From an uncultured Pseudomonadales bacterium (GTDB lineage Bacteria > Pseudomonadota > Gammaproteobacteria > Pseudomonadales > Balneatricaceae): a stretch of DNA of 64,000 nt. The stretch lies in NCBI GenBank assembly GCA_937773555.1, contig CALJVT010000002.1:308501-372500 (forward strand), read 5' to 3'. Numbering within the stretch: position 1 is the stretch's first letter; each line of letters starts with the position of its first letter. The notes below the pieces were generated by a model that was not told where the DNA came from, searched no databases, and saw only the letters and a program-made list of their open reading frames with translations. Below are positions 1-10,580 of this stretch, piece by piece. The translations under genes were made by a program, and so were the position numbers.

Positions 1-372
1 AAAAGAAATGACTAGCGCAAGAATTTGCGGCATGCGAATGGTTTCTTTAAATAGCATTAGCGCCAGTACAATAGTGAACACAGCTTGTACCTGAATGACC
101 AAGGAGGCTAGTCCAGGCGACATATGGCTGCCCATCACCCAAAAAAGTAAACCAAACTGACCAAAGCCAATAAAAAAACCGTACGCTATGAGATAACGCC
201 ATGGCACTGCAGGGCGAGGTAATATAAAAACAAGGGGTAAAGCGGCAAAAGTAAAGCGTAAGCTAGCAAATAAAAATGGTGGTAGATCGTTTAGCCCTAG
301 TTCAATAAATACAAAATTAGTACCCCAGATTAGGGCAACAAAAACCGCTAATAGTTGATGTGTAATGGGCAT
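1..372 (-). CDS. EamA/DMT-family transporter, 3' part cut by window edge
   Basis: This is an inner-membrane drug/metabolite exporter of the EamA (DMT) family, of which only the first 124 residues lie in the window. Reading from the ATG at 372 gives MPITHQLLAVFVALIWGTNF, the classic EamA first helix with a W-G-(T/S)-N-F motif. Further hydrophobic segments follow, and a helix ending in ALMLFKETIR, which matches the conserved end of the first EamA repeat before the second half. Full family members have about 290-300 residues and ten helices, so roughly 60 percent is missing beyond position 1. The substrate cannot be told; relatives export amino acids such as cysteine and O-acetylserine. It lies 91 bp downstream of cysG on the same strand but is probably not part of the cobalamin operon. 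Confidence 0.85.
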   Translation of the reverse strand, partial: MPITHQLLAVFVALIWGTNFVFIELGLNDLPPFLFASLRFTFAALPLVFILPRPAVPWRYLIAYGFFIGFGQFGLLFWVMGSHMSPGLASLVIQVQAVFTIVLALMLFKETIRMPQILALVISF

Positions 373-463
373 TGTAGCATCCTGCTAGGGTGGGGCTTAT
401 TCGCCAGAGTGGCCATTGTGAATAACGTTATCTAGGCCCGTGTCAACTAGCCAAAGCTGCATG

Positions 464-1873
464 TTAGACGTCCCTAGAGGATGTGAACCACGCCAGTTTA
501 TCATGTAAACTAACAACGCGCCCAACCACAAATAGTGAAGGAGACATAACTTGCTCCTCCTTGATTATTGTAGGTAATTGGCCCAGTTCTGACACCAACA
601 CTCGCTGGTCCTGGGTCGTGCCTTTTTCTATTAAGGCTACGGGCATTTTTTCGTCCATGCCATTACTAATTAGTCTTTCACATATGATAGGTAAACCTTT
701 TAAGCCCATGTAAAAAACTAAGGTTTGTCCTTCTACAACTAGTTCTGGCCAAGGTAAATCTACACTGCCATCGCGTAATTGTCCCGTTACAAACCGCACG
801 GATTGGGCATAGTTTCTGTGAGTGAGAGGAATGCCAGAATAGGCAGAGCAGCCACTAGCAGCAGTAATACCAGGTACTACCTGAAAGGGCACATGCTGTT
901 CGGCCAGCGTTTCAATTTCTTCCCCGCCTCTGCCAAAGATAAATGGATCTCCACCTTTAAGGCGTGCCACTCGCTTGCCCTGCTTTGCATAATCTACCAA
1001 CAGTTGGTTAATACCCGTCTGAGGGACGCTGTGGTTAGCGCGGCGTTTACCTACGTATACCCTTTCTACAGACTCTGGCACTAACGCCATCACTCCGTCA
1101 GACACTAAGGCGTCATAGAGCACCACATCGGCTTTTTGTAATAGTCTAAAAGCCCTAAGAGTGAGGAGGTCCGGGTCTCCAGGGCCTGCACCTATGAGAA
1201 AGACTTCACCGTTACTCATGACCTTATCAAGGCCATTATTGGCCTCTCTTAAATGCGTTTTCAACAAGCTTTCTGCTTCGCTATGCTTACCGGAGAAAAC
1301 GGCTTCTGCAACAGGTCCCTGTAGCACCTGATGCCAAAAAATTGACCGTTCCGTGGTACTTGGTAAGGCCTCTTTCACCCGTGTGCGATAAGCCCCCACC
1401 AAGCGTGCTAGTTGCCCATAGGCTTTGGGCACAAATTGCTCTAATTGCTGACGTAAAATACTAGATAATACGGGAGACGCCCCACCGTTGTTAATCGCAA
1501 TAGTTAACGGTGCGCGGTCAATTATGGCTCCAAAAATAATATTGCCATCATCAGGGAAATCGGCCACATTAACTAATAAACCCATGGCCTTGGCATCAGT
1601 AGCGACTTGGTGATTAACACTGCGATTGTCTGTGAGTGCTAAAATCAGGTTGTAGCCTAGCATCGCCTCATCTGAAGTATAGGCTCCAATGGTTACGTTG
1701 CCACCTGCGCCTTCTACTAACTCGGTCACTCCTTCAGCGACCGCTGTAGCTATCAAATCACAGGCAATACCTGCTTCTACCAATGATTTAACGCGTCGTT
1801 TGGCAACGGTCCCACCACCAATAAGCAGTGCTTTTAACTGTTTGGTGTTGTGAAATAGAGGGAAAAAGTTCAT
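464..1873 (-). CDS. cysG: Siroheme synthase CysG (SUMT + precorrin-2 dehydrogenase/ferrochelatase)
   Basis: Multifunctional CysG has an N-terminal precorrin-2 dehydrogenase/sirohydrochlorin ferrochelatase domain (about residues 1-210, NAD-binding motif [12 protein letters not shown]) and a C-terminal uroporphyrinogen III C-methyltransferase domain ([18 protein letters not shown], then [14 protein letters not shown], then GIPLTHR). The length of about 469 residues is normal. An in-frame ATG lies upstream at 1894, but the ATG at 1873 is preferred. It overlaps the stop of the preceding gene as ATGA, and MNFFPLFHN matches the family N-terminus. It is the last gene of the cobW-cobN-cobQ-cbiB-cobD unit. 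The methyltransferase half makes precorrin-2, which feeds CobI; the other half would drain precorrin-2 to siroheme. No separate cobA (SUMT) was seen in the window, so CysG is probably the SUMT for cobalamin here. Confidence 0.95.
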   Translation of the reverse strand: MNFFPLFHNTKQLKALLIGGGTVAKRRVKSLVEAGIACDLIATAVAEGVTELVEGAGGNVTIGAYTSDEAMLGYNLILALTDNRSVNHQVATDAKAMGLLVNVADFPDDGNIIFGAIIDRAPLTIAINNGGASPVLSSILRQQLEQFVPKAYGQLARLVGAYRTRVKEALPSTTERSIFWHQVLQGPVAEAVFSGKHSEAESLLKTHLREANNGLDKVMSNGEVFLIGAGPGDPDLLTLRAFRLLQKADVVLYDALVSDGVMALVPESVERVYVGKRRANHSVPQTGINQLLVDYAKQGKRVARLKGGDPFIFGRGGEEIETLAEQHVPFQVVPGITAASGCSAYSGIPLTHRNYAQSVRFVTGQLRDGSVDLPWPELVVEGQTLVFYMGLKGLPIICERLISNGMDEKMPVALIEKGTTQDQRVLVSELGQLPTIIKEEQVMSPSLFVVGRVVSLHDKLAWFTSSRDV

Positions 1874-2928
1874 GGGGATTCCTGTTGTATCCATCTTTGG
1901 CAGTGTTCAAGTGTTCTGCTGTGGCTTAAATCAACATTACCAAAGCGTAACAAACTGGTGCCTGAGTTGATATCAACTGGGCGCAATAAAATGCCGTTTT
2001 TGGCAGCATTAAGGTGTAATCTTTGGGCTAAATCTGGTGGCATAACAAAACTGCGGAATAATTCGTGCGAAGCTGCTAAATCTGCTCCTAACTGAGTCAT
2101 TGAGTGCTGCCAAAGGCTTAGTTGTGTCATTGCTTCGTTCGCCAGTTGAGTGCGCATATTAGTTTGCCACAGAGTATCGTTTAAAGCCGCAATAGCGACT
2201 TTTTGGGCTGGGCCATTAACAGACCAAGGACCAATCTCCCTGGCCAAACTATTGAGTACAGTTTGAGCTGCAAAGGTAAACCCTAAGCGAATGCCCGCAA
2301 GGCCAAAGAACTTACCCACCGAACGGAGTATTACAATGTTATCTGCTAGCTTCTCTGTAAGCAGGCTAGCAGTCATAGTGGTGTCTATAAAGGCTTCGTC
2401 AACTACCAAAAAACCGTCTATCGCGTGTAGCTTTTGGGCCCAAGAACGCATCTGTTGAGGGTTAAAGGTTTCCCCTGTTGGGTTGTTAGGGTTGATGATG
2501 ACTAAATGGCCTAATTCATTATCATGTAGCGCCGCATCTATTTGCTGGGCAGCTAACTGGCTGTCTAATCCACTGTAAGTTCTAACGTCACCTTGTTGAG
2601 ACCACGCTTGACGGTGTTCTTGATAGCCTACGTTGGGTATCCATGTGGCTTTCTGGCTGCCCAACTGATGCAGTATAAAGGGTAGTAATTGAATAACACT
2701 TTGGCTGCCACTGCTTGCTAAGCACGGATGTTCCCCATAATAAGAGCCAGCCGCTTTGGTTAAAGCAGGGTCTACATAAGGTAGCTGGTGCCAAGCATTT
2801 GTGTCTATGGTTGGCACAGGGTAGCTGTGCTGGTTAATACCAGTTGATAGATCAACCCAATCATTAGGCTTACGGCCATAAATAGCAGACGCTGACTGCA
2901 AATCACCACCATGAAATAGGAGGCTCAT
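1870..2928 (-). CDS. cobD: Threonine-phosphate decarboxylase (CobD of Salmonella, CobC of Pseudomonas)
   Basis: This is a PLP-dependent class I aminotransferase-fold enzyme that makes (R)-1-amino-2-propanol O-phosphate, the linker attached by CbiB. Sequence marks are the FHGGDL start typical of the family, the NPNNPTGETF substrate motif, the LVVDEAFID segment, and RSVGKFFGLAGIRLGF, whose lysine binds PLP. The start is placed at the ATG at 2928, which overlaps the cbiB stop as ATGA; a longer in-frame start at 2973 would run 45 bp into cbiB. The protein is about 352 residues, normal for the family. It is translationally coupled to cbiB upstream and to cysG downstream, and it acts in the same step as CbiB. 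Confidence 0.93.
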   Translation of the reverse strand: MSLLFHGGDLQSASAIYGRKPNDWVDLSTGINQHSYPVPTIDTNAWHQLPYVDPALTKAAGSYYGEHPCLASSGSQSVIQLLPFILHQLGSQKATWIPNVGYQEHRQAWSQQGDVRTYSGLDSQLAAQQIDAALHDNELGHLVIINPNNPTGETFNPQQMRSWAQKLHAIDGFLVVDEAFIDTTMTASLLTEKLADNIVILRSVGKFFGLAGIRLGFTFAAQTVLNSLAREIGPWSVNGPAQKVAIAALNDTLWQTNMRTQLANEAMTQLSLWQHSMTQLGADLAASHELFRSFVMPPDLAQRLHLNAAKNGILLRPVDINSGTSLLRFGNVDLSHSRTLEHCQRWIQQESP

Positions 2929-3887
2929 GCCACTGCCTCCAAAAAAATGAGCAAACAAATCGCCGCTAGCCAAAGCACTAGGCTGTGGTTCACTAAGTCA
3001 CAGGCATCATCAATACTGGCAGCCATGGGTGCACTGCCAGAACCTAACACAGGGCGGTGTTGGCTGTGACCATGATACTGTGCACTGCCACCAAGCTCTA
3101 CACCGATAGCGCCAGCTCCTGCTGCCATTACTGGGCCAGCATTAGGGCTTTTCCACGTGCCAGCTTGTTTACGCCAGCTTTGCCATGCATTTTGGGTTTG
3201 CCCATTAACGCTGCCACATAGGGTGTAAGCGAGTGCCGTGAGGCGAGCAGGAATGAAATTAAGTAAGTCATCAAAGCGCGCAGCCGCCCAGCCAAAGTAT
3301 AAAAAGCGTGAGTTTTTATAGCCCCACATGGCATCTAAGGTGTTGCTCAGGCGATAAATAACCACCCCTGGAATACCAGCTACAATAAACCAAAACAGGG
3401 CTGCAAATAATGCGTCAGCACCGTTTTCAAGTACAGATTCTGTGGCCGCTTTAGCAATTTCCTGCTCATTCAAGTCTTCAGTGTCACGGCTTACAATATG
3501 GCTCACTGCAACTCGGGCTGTGATTAAATCACCGTCATATAGAGGGGCAGATATGGCTTTGGCGTGCTGAATTAGACTGCGCCATCCAATCGCTAAATAC
3601 AGCACCACGGCACCAAAAAGTGTTGAGAATGCCTCGTAGGTAGCTAACGTTTGCTCTAGGCTATAAGCGGCAAAACTAAGAGGCCCAATAGCAAGGAGTA
3701 ATGCGAGTGTGCCTTTGCATTTTAATAGGGTGTCACGTTGGTTCACTTGCACGCCTTCTGCAGAATTGAACCACTTCTCCAGCCCATCAACTAAGCCTCC
3801 AAAGCCTACCAGAGGATGAAGCCGCTTAGGTTCACCTAACCAATAGTCTAGGCCAAGGGCAATAACAATGGTGATAATCAAACTCAT
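2925..3887 (-). CDS. cbiB: Adenosylcobinamide-phosphate synthase CbiB
   Basis: CbiB is an integral membrane enzyme that joins adenosylcobyric acid to aminopropanol phosphate. The 320-residue protein starts MSLIITIVIALGLDYWLGEP, followed by the RLHPLVGFG motif that marks the family. Several hydrophobic helices follow, and conserved segments such as the SHIVSRDTEDL region (about residue 128) and the RLSNTLDAMWGYKN segment (about residue 180) are present. Length is normal (about 310-320). It begins 1 bp after the cobQ stop and ends in an ATGA overlap with cobD, so three consecutive steps (cobyric acid formation, aminopropanol phosphate supply, attachment) are tightly coupled. Confidence 0.95.
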   Translation of the reverse strand: MSLIITIVIALGLDYWLGEPKRLHPLVGFGGLVDGLEKWFNSAEGVQVNQRDTLLKCKGTLALLLAIGPLSFAAYSLEQTLATYEAFSTLFGAVVLYLAIGWRSLIQHAKAISAPLYDGDLITARVAVSHIVSRDTEDLNEQEIAKAATESVLENGADALFAALFWFIVAGIPGVVIYRLSNTLDAMWGYKNSRFLYFGWAAARFDDLLNFIPARLTALAYTLCGSVNGQTQNAWQSWRKQAGTWKSPNAGPVMAAGAGAIGVELGGSAQYHGHSQHRPVLGSGSAPMAASIDDACDLVNHSLVLWLAAICLLIFLEAVA

Positions 3888-3888
3888 G

Positions 3889-5433
3889 CTATATACAGCC
3901 CTGCATGATATTAAAAATTTTCGCTATGGGCAGCTCTACTTCTACTTCATCAGCTAAGCGTTCTATCTGTGCAGCCCGTAAAGCTGGATAATCGAACGCT
4001 TGTGTCTGTTCTAAACCGGCCCAGTGTAATAATTCTTCCAGTAGTTTTGGTTCATCAAATAAGCCATGTACATAGCTCCCTATCACAGTGTCTTCAGTAT
4101 TGCGGGCACCGTCTGGGCCAGTGTTAAGTTGCATTAGCGGCTTTGCTAAATCGCGCCCAGTGGTCTGTCCCACATGAATTTCATAACCTGTTACTGGAAT
4201 GTCACCTATTTGATTTAACCAGTGACCTTGTACGTTACGTAACTGTTTTTCTCCTTGTAGTAGTGTTTCAATATCCAAATGCCCTAAACCTTTGCTGGTA
4301 CCTGCGTTTGACTCGGTGCCATCTGGGTCATGCACCGCTTGGCCTAACATTTGATAACCACCACAAATGCCAATGACTTTGCCACCTAAACGTAAATGAC
4401 GTTGAATCACTGCATCCCAACCAGACTGTTTAAGCCACGCTAAATCACCACGGGTATTCTTACTTCCCGGCAAAATAATAAGGTCTGCGCCTTTGAAGGT
4501 TTGCACATCTCTTAACAGCTGGCAATCCACATCTGGGTGCATTCTTAAGGCATCAAAATCTGTATGGTTACTGGCCCTAGGGTAAATAGGCACAACAACC
4601 TTAAAGTGCTTGCCATCATCGCTTTTGGTAAACTGGTCAACTGCTAGTGAGTCTTCGGCTTCTATGTGTAAGTTGTGGATATAAGGTAAAACCGCAAGCA
4701 CAGGTTTGCCAGTGTGTTCTTCTAACCAGTCTAAACCACCCTGTAATAGTGTTTTATCACCGCGGAAACGGTTAATAATAAAGCCACGCGTGCGCGCTTT
4801 TTCGCTGGGGCTGAGCAGTTCAAAGGTGCCGTATAAGTGGGCAAAAACACCCCCGCGGTCTATGTCAGCGACGATAATAACAGGGCAGTCTACGGCTTCA
4901 GCAAAGCCCATATTGGCTAGGTCATGTTCCCTTAAATTAATTTCTGCAGGGCTGCCAGCTCCTTCAACCATGACTAAATCGAAGTCTTGTAATAGTTCTT
5001 GATGGGCACACACCACGTCTTGTAGCAACTTAGGCTTGTGCTGGTGGTATTCCACGGCTTTCATGTTACCAATGGCTTTGCCACGCAATATTACTTGTGA
5101 CCCTAAATCACTGTTGGGTTTGAGCAGAATAGGGTTCATGCGTATATCGGGCGCCAAAAAACAAGCTTCTGCCTGCACTGCCTGAGCACGGCCTATTTCT
5201 CCTCCATCAGCAGTTACGGCGCTATTAAGGGCCATATTCTGGCTTTTAAAAGGAGCCACTTTAATGCCTCTACGAGCCAAAATACGGCATAAAGCTGTCA
5301 CTAATATACTCTTCCCTGCATCAGATGTGGTGCCCTGAACCATAAGCGTGCGGACATTCTTCTCTAACGCAGTTTTGGTGCCTTGGACTAGGAGGGTACG
5401 TGAACCCTGTGCTGTTGATGTTGACTGAGTCAT
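3889..5433 (-). CDS. cobQ: Cobyric acid synthase CobQ
   Basis: This glutamine-dependent amidotransferase amidates adenosylcobyrinic a,c-diamide at positions b, d, e and g. It has an N-terminal ATP-binding dethiobiotin-synthetase-like domain ([30 protein letters not shown]) and a C-terminal class I-like glutaminase domain with the nucleophile in [11 protein letters not shown] and a histidine in GSYVHGLFD. The length is 514 residues. The start at 5433 overlaps the cobN stop as ATGA. One oddity is an N-terminal extension of about 28 residues that contains RTLLVQGT before the true P-loop segment [15 protein letters not shown], as if the first strand had been duplicated. An internal methionine inside the second copy lies too close to the P-loop to be the start. 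Confidence 0.95.
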   Translation of the reverse strand: MTQSTSTAQGSRTLLVQGTKTALEKNVRTLMVQGTTSDAGKSILVTALCRILARRGIKVAPFKSQNMALNSAVTADGGEIGRAQAVQAEACFLAPDIRMNPILLKPNSDLGSQVILRGKAIGNMKAVEYHQHKPKLLQDVVCAHQELLQDFDLVMVEGAGSPAEINLREHDLANMGFAEAVDCPVIIVADIDRGGVFAHLYGTFELLSPSEKARTRGFIINRFRGDKTLLQGGLDWLEEHTGKPVLAVLPYIHNLHIEAEDSLAVDQFTKSDDGKHFKVVVPIYPRASNHTDFDALRMHPDVDCQLLRDVQTFKGADLIILPGSKNTRGDLAWLKQSGWDAVIQRHLRLGGKVIGICGGYQMLGQAVHDPDGTESNAGTSKGLGHLDIETLLQGEKQLRNVQGHWLNQIGDIPVTGYEIHVGQTTGRDLAKPLMQLNTGPDGARNTEDTVIGSYVHGLFDEPKLLEELLHWAGLEQTQAFDYPALRAAQIERLADEVEVELPIAKIFNIMQGCI

Positions 5434-8400
5434 GAAGCAGTTTCCTTCTGTTGATCTAAGTCTAACAGCAAATCTTGTAAGGCCTTTTGATGTTCACCTG
5501 GTTCATGCCACATGCCTCGTTGGCAAGCCTCTAACATGCGTTCAGCCATTTCTTCTAGGGCTGCAGGATTATTGTTGCGCATAAACTCTTGGTTACCTGT
5601 TTCAAAGATTAGCGCATCGCACACCTGTTCATATTGGTAATCAGCAATTAAATCTGTAGTGGCATCGTAAGCAAAAAGATAGTCAACGCTTGCAGCCATT
5701 TCAAAGGCCCCCTTATAACCATGGCGCTGCATAGCACTAATCCATTTAGGGTTAAGTACACGAGAGCGCAACACACGGTTGAGTTCTTCGCTAAGGGTAC
5801 GGATTTTAGGCACGCTAGGGTTGCTGTGATCGCTGTGGTATACCGCAGGGGCTTGGCCACTAAAGCTGGTCACTGCGTTTGTCATTCCACCTTGAAATTG
5901 GTAGTAGTCATCGGAGTCTAATAAATCGTGTTCACGGTTGTCTTGATTTTGTACCACAGCCTCTAACTGGCTTAAGCGATGTTTAAAATCGTCATGGGCG
6001 GCCACCCCATCACCTGTTTGATTACCATAGGCGTATCCACCCCAGTTAAGATACGCATCAGCAAGGTCTGCGCGCTCGGCCCAACAGCGCTCATCAATAA
6101 GCCCCTGCAATCCTGCACCATAGGCACCAGGTTTACTGCCATAAACGCGATAGCTAGCTTGACGTTGGGCGTCTTCAGAGCTAACCCCTTGGGCTTCTAG
6201 TTCGGCCTTGCGCTGCTCAACGTTTTGGCGAATAGTGTTGCCATTTTGGTCGCCCAAACCTGGTTCATCAAAGCTCGCTAAGGCCTGCACAGCGGCATCG
6301 TATAACTTCATAACATTAGGGAAAGCATCACGGAAAAATCCAGATACTCTCAAGGTGACATCAACGCGGGGGCGGCCTAATTGCATTGCAGGAATGATTT
6401 CGAAATCGGTCACTCGCTGTGAACCAATAGCCCAAATAGGTTTGATCCCCATTAACGCATACGCCTGGGCAATATCGTCACCACCAGTGCGCATGGTGGC
6501 TGTGCCCCAAACCGATAAACCAAGCTGGGTGGGGTAGTCGCCGTGCTCTTGTAAGTGCTTTTCAATAAGGGCTTGGGCTGAGCGCTGGCCTAACGCCCAT
6601 GCTGCTGCAGATGGCACGCTGCGGTTGTCTAGGGAAAAGAAGTTACGCCCAGTAGGCAAGGTATCTAAGCGTCCCCGTGTCGGGGCACCACTAGGGCCAG
6701 GTTCTACTGCCTGGCCTGCTAGTCCTTGAATAAGGGCTTGAGTCTCACGCACAGCGCTATCTTTTAAAGCCACTAAAATAGTATTTTTAGTGTAATGTAA
6801 TTGTTGGCTTGTTCTTGGAAGAACTGTTTTTAAAGCATTGATATCATTATTTTTTTCTGAAAGTAAGTACTCATTAACTAAGCTTAGTGCTAATAACTCA
6901 AGGCGCTCCCTTGTGTCCATGGTGGAGCGCCATACAGCGTTGCTTTGCTGAGCTAACAACTGAGGTTTAGCACCAAGCCAAGGGCTAACCTTGGTGGCTA
7001 GAGGATCGTATTCAGTTAGGCCCAGGTCAAGGGCTAGGTTGTGCAAAATACCCCGTTCTTCGTTGGCTTCACCGCGGGGTAAACGCAGCAATGCTACTAG
7101 GGTTTCGCTGAGTTCATCTGCATCTGGTAACTGGCCTAAAATATGTAAACCATTACGAATTTGAGCTTCTTTTATGTCACATAAATAGGTATCAAGCTCG
7201 GCTAGCATTTCGCTCTCAGTCGTGTTGGCAGTTAACCCCAGTTCTTGTTTAAGATGACTACTAGCCAAGGTGGTAACAATTTGCTCCCTTAACCAGAGCT
7301 CACGGCCGGTGTCTAGACCTGTGGCTTGGTATAGCTCATCTACCAAGGTTTCTAAATCAGCGAGTTCTCCATAGATTTCAGCACGGGCCATAGGTGGCAT
7401 TAAATGATCAATAATAACCCCTTGGGCCCGACGCTTCGCTTGAGCACCTTCACCTGGATCATTGACAATAAACGGGTAAAAATGAGGCATTGGGCCAAGG
7501 GCAATATCGGGCCAGCATTCATCACTTAACGCCACGCCCTTACCGGGTAGCCATTCTAGATTACCGTGTTTGCCAAGGTGAATTAGTGCATCTACCTCAT
7601 AGACATGGCGTAACCAGAAATAAAAGGCTAAATAACTATGGGGGGGGACCAGGTCTGGGTCATGGTAGTTGGCTGTTAAATCTAGGTTATAACCCCTGGC
7701 TGGCTGGATGCCTACAAAGGTTTCACCTAAGCGCAGGCCTGCCAACATGATACGACCTTGTCTGTATTTTGGGTCTTGCTCTGGACCTCCCCAGCGTTGC
7801 AACACAGCATCTTGGCAGCTACGTGGTAACTTAGAGAAATGCTTCGTGTAGACAGCAACCTCTAAACTTTGCCAACACGGCAAGTGGTGCAATGTATTGG
7901 GGTTATTAGTGACAGATTCTAATAGAGCTTCAATTAAGCCATTACCATTTTCTGGTATCGTATCAACGGCGTAACCCGCATTTTGCATAGCGTGTAATAC
8001 ATTAATGGCTGATTGTGGGGTGTCTAAACCCACACCATTGCCAATGCGGCCATCTTTGGTGGGATAGTTGGCAAGTATTAGGGCAATACGTTTGTCATTA
8101 TTGGCTTTATTTCCAAGGCAACAATATCCCTTAGCCAAGCGCGCCACAAACTGTGCTCTTTCAGGTTCGAGCTCATACCCCATAAGGTTTATTTGGCATA
8201 GCTTGCTGTAGTAACCCATGGACTTAAAGCTAATTGCTCGAGTGAGTACATGGCCATCCATCTCTGGCAAGACCACTTGCATGGCAATATCGCGAGATCT
8301 TAGCCCTTGTTTGTGCCCACGCCATGCCTCCTGCGTGGTAGAGGAAAGTACCAACTGTAAAACAGGGATGTCACCCTCAATAGGCAGTTGAAAGTGTGTT

Positions 8401-9293
8401 GGTGAGGAGCTAAGGCTTGGTGAATCTACCTTGTTGCTGGCAAACCCCAAGCTGCTTAGTACCAGTTTAGAGTTTGATTGCTTTAAAGTATGGTTTACTA
8501 ATGCTAAGGCCTGTGGGTCTTTAAGCGAGGTAATGGCAAGAGCAATGGGGTTCATGCCCTGGTTAACTAAACTTGCCATTAAACCATCAAACATGCGGGT
8601 ATTACCGCTTTGTAAATGGCTGCGATAAAATAATAGAGCCACTACAGGTGCGTGTTTTAAACCCTGTACAATGGTCTGTTTTTGCCAATCCATGAAGCTA
8701 GCTTGAGCTACGCCTGGTTGATAAATCAGCGCTTGGGGAAGTTCCGTGGGGGGTTGCCATTGAGGCTGCTTGGCGTCTAAAGCTGCGGATACTGCTAAGC
8801 CTTGGCTTAGCTCTTGAGTTAAATAGCGCAATAAATTAATGCCGTTACTCACGCCACCTTGGCGCAGGTATTGCCATATAAGCTGACAAGAAGCGGGCTT
8901 ACAAGAGCTGGCTTGGGTTAACTGTAGGTCTTGTGCATCGTCTCCTGGCACTAAAATGAGTTGGCGATTAGGCTTGGCCTGCTGCCATGCTTGAAGACGT
9001 TCGAAGCCATAATTCCAATAACTTGCACCACCCAGTAATGAGACCATCACTAATTCTGCTTGCTCCAACACCTTGTGCTCATAAAGATCAAAAGCTGCTG
9101 GTTTTAGCAGGTGACTCCAGTTTGCTAAGCGAATAGATGGTAGCTCGCTACCAAGTTGCTCAGCTGCAGTGGCTAGCATAGCGAGGCTAGTATCGGCGGC
9201 AGCCAAAATCACCACTTTAGCGGGGTCTTGGCCTAGGTCTATAATGCCCTCTTCTTCAACGAAGCCGCCAGGTTGTGCTGCGAGCAAATGCAT
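5430..9293 (-). CDS. cobN: Cobaltochelatase large subunit CobN
   Basis: CobN is the 1287-residue corrin-binding subunit of the ATP-dependent cobaltochelatase that inserts cobalt into hydrogenobyrinic acid a,c-diamide. The length fits CobN (about 1250-1300) as well as the related magnesium chelatase ChlH/BchH, but cob context and the conserved [15 protein letters not shown] and [11 protein letters not shown] motifs support CobN. It follows cobW by 9 bp and overlaps cobQ by 4 bp. The AAA+ and VWA partner is not CobS/CobT but the fused I/D-type protein at 20984-22690, encoded in the other cob unit. That partner arrangement is known from Pseudomonas-type pathways. Start ATG 9293 is the only sensible one. 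Confidence 0.96.
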   Translation of the reverse strand: MHLLAAQPGGFVEEEGIIDLGQDPAKVVILAAADTSLAMLATAAEQLGSELPSIRLANWSHLLKPAAFDLYEHKVLEQAELVMVSLLGGASYWNYGFERLQAWQQAKPNRQLILVPGDDAQDLQLTQASSCKPASCQLIWQYLRQGGVSNGINLLRYLTQELSQGLAVSAALDAKQPQWQPPTELPQALIYQPGVAQASFMDWQKQTIVQGLKHAPVVALLFYRSHLQSGNTRMFDGLMASLVNQGMNPIALAITSLKDPQALALVNHTLKQSNSKLVLSSLGFASNKVDSPSLSSSPTHFQLPIEGDIPVLQLVLSSTTQEAWRGHKQGLRSRDIAMQVVLPEMDGHVLTRAISFKSMGYYSKLCQINLMGYELEPERAQFVARLAKGYCCLGNKANNDKRIALILANYPTKDGRIGNGVGLDTPQSAINVLHAMQNAGYAVDTIPENGNGLIEALLESVTNNPNTLHHLPCWQSLEVAVYTKHFSKLPRSCQDAVLQRWGGPEQDPKYRQGRIMLAGLRLGETFVGIQPARGYNLDLTANYHDPDLVPPHSYLAFYFWLRHVYEVDALIHLGKHGNLEWLPGKGVALSDECWPDIALGPMPHFYPFIVNDPGEGAQAKRRAQGVIIDHLMPPMARAEIYGELADLETLVDELYQATGLDTGRELWLREQIVTTLASSHLKQELGLTANTTESEMLAELDTYLCDIKEAQIRNGLHILGQLPDADELSETLVALLRLPRGEANEERGILHNLALDLGLTEYDPLATKVSPWLGAKPQLLAQQSNAVWRSTMDTRERLELLALSLVNEYLLSEKNNDINALKTVLPRTSQQLHYTKNTILVALKDSAVRETQALIQGLAGQAVEPGPSGAPTRGRLDTLPTGRNFFSLDNRSVPSAAAWALGQRSAQALIEKHLQEHGDYPTQLGLSVWGTATMRTGGDDIAQAYALMGIKPIWAIGSQRVTDFEIIPAMQLGRPRVDVTLRVSGFFRDAFPNVMKLYDAAVQALASFDEPGLGDQNGNTIRQNVEQRKAELEAQGVSSEDAQRQASYRVYGSKPGAYGAGLQGLIDERCWAERADLADAYLNWGGYAYGNQTGDGVAAHDDFKHRLSQLEAVVQNQDNREHDLLDSDDYYQFQGGMTNAVTSFSGQAPAVYHSDHSNPSVPKIRTLSEELNRVLRSRVLNPKWISAMQRHGYKGAFEMAASVDYLFAYDATTDLIADYQYEQVCDALIFETGNQEFMRNNNPAALEEMAERMLEACQRGMWHEPGEHQKALQDLLLDLDQQKETAS

Positions 9294-9302
9294 GTTGGGT
9301 GA

Positions 9303-10406
9303 TTAAACCTCAGCAGCTTTTAATGCGCTGGTGAGTTCGTCAACATGTAGGTGTTTGCCGATCATGACCAAGGAGGTACAGCGTACTTCACCTGCAGCCC
9401 ACAACCGGTCAAAGTGATTTTCTAAGCGCTGGCCAACGGCCTGAATGACTTGACGCATTGGTTTATTGGGTATCGCAGCAAACCCCTTAGCGCGGTATAT
9501 TTGTTGCTTAGAAAGTAGCGCTGCTAATGCCACTTGTAACCGTTCACCATCTACTTCGCCTAGGTGAATGACGCAGGAATCAAAATGGTCATGGGCATGC
9601 TCATGATGGCCACCATGGTCATGGTGATGGTCGTGGTGAGTGTGCACGGCTTCGATTCGTTCTTCGGCAGCAGCTTCTAGGCCTAGTATTAGTTCGATAG
9701 ACGCATCACTTGTGCCGTCTTCATTTTGGCCAATGTAAGCAGTTTTGACAGCAGAAGGTACTTTCGCAGTAATTACCTGTTCAACTTTGCTGCGTTGTTG
9801 GTCAGACAAAAGGTCGCTTTTGGATACGATGACTAGGTCGGCAGCACTTAGCTGGTCATCAAGTAACTCGGCTAGATCAGGGTCATGGTTAAGGCTTTCA
9901 TCGGCTAAGCGTTGAGCCTGAACCTGCTCAGCATCGTGGGCAAAACGACCTGCAGCAACTGCAGGGCCATCAATTACCGTGATCACTGCATCAACGGTAA
10001 AGTGTTGCTTAATATCGGGCCAATTGAAGGCTTGCACAAGGGGTTTTGGTAAAGCTAAACCACTGGTTTCAATAAGAATATGGTCAATATCATCACGACG
10101 CTTTACTAACTCCAACATGACTGGCAAAAACTCTTCCTCTACGGTGCAGCAAATGCAACCGTTGGCTAGTTCATAAATACCTTGCTGGGTGCTGGTGGGT
10201 GCCTCACCTTCATCATCACAGTCTAATGGGCAATTACGCAATAAATCAGCATCAATATCCAGTTCGCCAAATTCGTTAACGATGACTGCGATACGCTTGG
10301 GGTCTTTACCACCAGAAATTTGACGCAAGACATTAGACAATAAAGTGGTCTTGCCACTACCTAGAAAACCGGTGACAACAGTAGCTGGGATTTTTTTCAG
10401 TTGCAT
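9303..10406 (-). CDS. cobW: CobW, COG0523 metal-handling GTPase with His-rich loop
   Basis: This is a G3E-family P-loop GTPase (367 residues) thought to deliver cobalt to the cobalamin pathway. The N-terminus holds VVTGFLGSGKTTLLSNVL (Walker A), the metal-binding CxCC motif appears as GCICCTVEEE, and a loop at about residues 250-272 carries more than ten histidines in HHD and HEH patterns. The CobW C-terminal domain follows (IYRAKGFAAIP). An AAGGTT Shine-Dalgarno-like element lies before the ATG at 10406. It heads the second cob unit and is 9 bp upstream of cobN, fitting a role in cobalt supply to the chelatase. COG0523 also includes zinc chaperones, but the cobN linkage supports CobW. Confidence 0.93.
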   Translation of the reverse strand: MQLKKIPATVVTGFLGSGKTTLLSNVLRQISGGKDPKRIAVIVNEFGELDIDADLLRNCPLDCDDEGEAPTSTQQGIYELANGCICCTVEEEFLPVMLELVKRRDDIDHILIETSGLALPKPLVQAFNWPDIKQHFTVDAVITVIDGPAVAAGRFAHDAEQVQAQRLADESLNHDPDLAELLDDQLSAADLVIVSKSDLLSDQQRSKVEQVITAKVPSAVKTAYIGQNEDGTSDASIELILGLEAAAEERIEAVHTHHDHHHDHGGHHEHAHDHFDSCVIHLGEVDGERLQVALAALLSKQQIYRAKGFAAIPNKPMRQVIQAVGQRLENHFDRLWAAGEVRCTSLVMIGKHLHVDELTSALKAAEV

Positions 10407-10526
10407 GGGGTAACCTTGTACTTAATGGAATGCTAAAAGGGTGTTTGAAATTGCCCGCCATTTTGGCACAAAAAGCCGCTTAAATCAGCCTTCCAGGGGC
10501 GTAAACTATCCCTAACGCGACGCTTT

Positions 10527-10550
10527 TTCAAGCGGTTAGAGCCGCTTGAA
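10527..10550. other. Perfect 9-bp inverted repeat upstream of cobW
   Basis: The arms TTCAAGCGG and CCGCTTGAA enclose a 6-base loop. It lies between the stop of the MFS gene and cobW, about 120 bp before the cobW start. No T-run follows on either strand, so it is not a standard intrinsic terminator. It may be an operator, an mRNA-stability hairpin or a remnant terminator. No cobalamin-riboswitch core is visible in this 174-bp gap. Confidence 0.6.
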
Positions 10551-10580
10551 CAGTTATCACGATTCAAGCAGCACTTGAGC

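Noticed and set aside
5640-9200. Several 60-110 codon plus-strand frames opposite cobN
   Set aside because: They are shadows of a clear 1287-residue gene and lack start signals.
10407-10580. Second cobalamin riboswitch before cobW
   Set aside because: No B12-box core or AGTCCGA-type element was found; only a short perfect hairpin.
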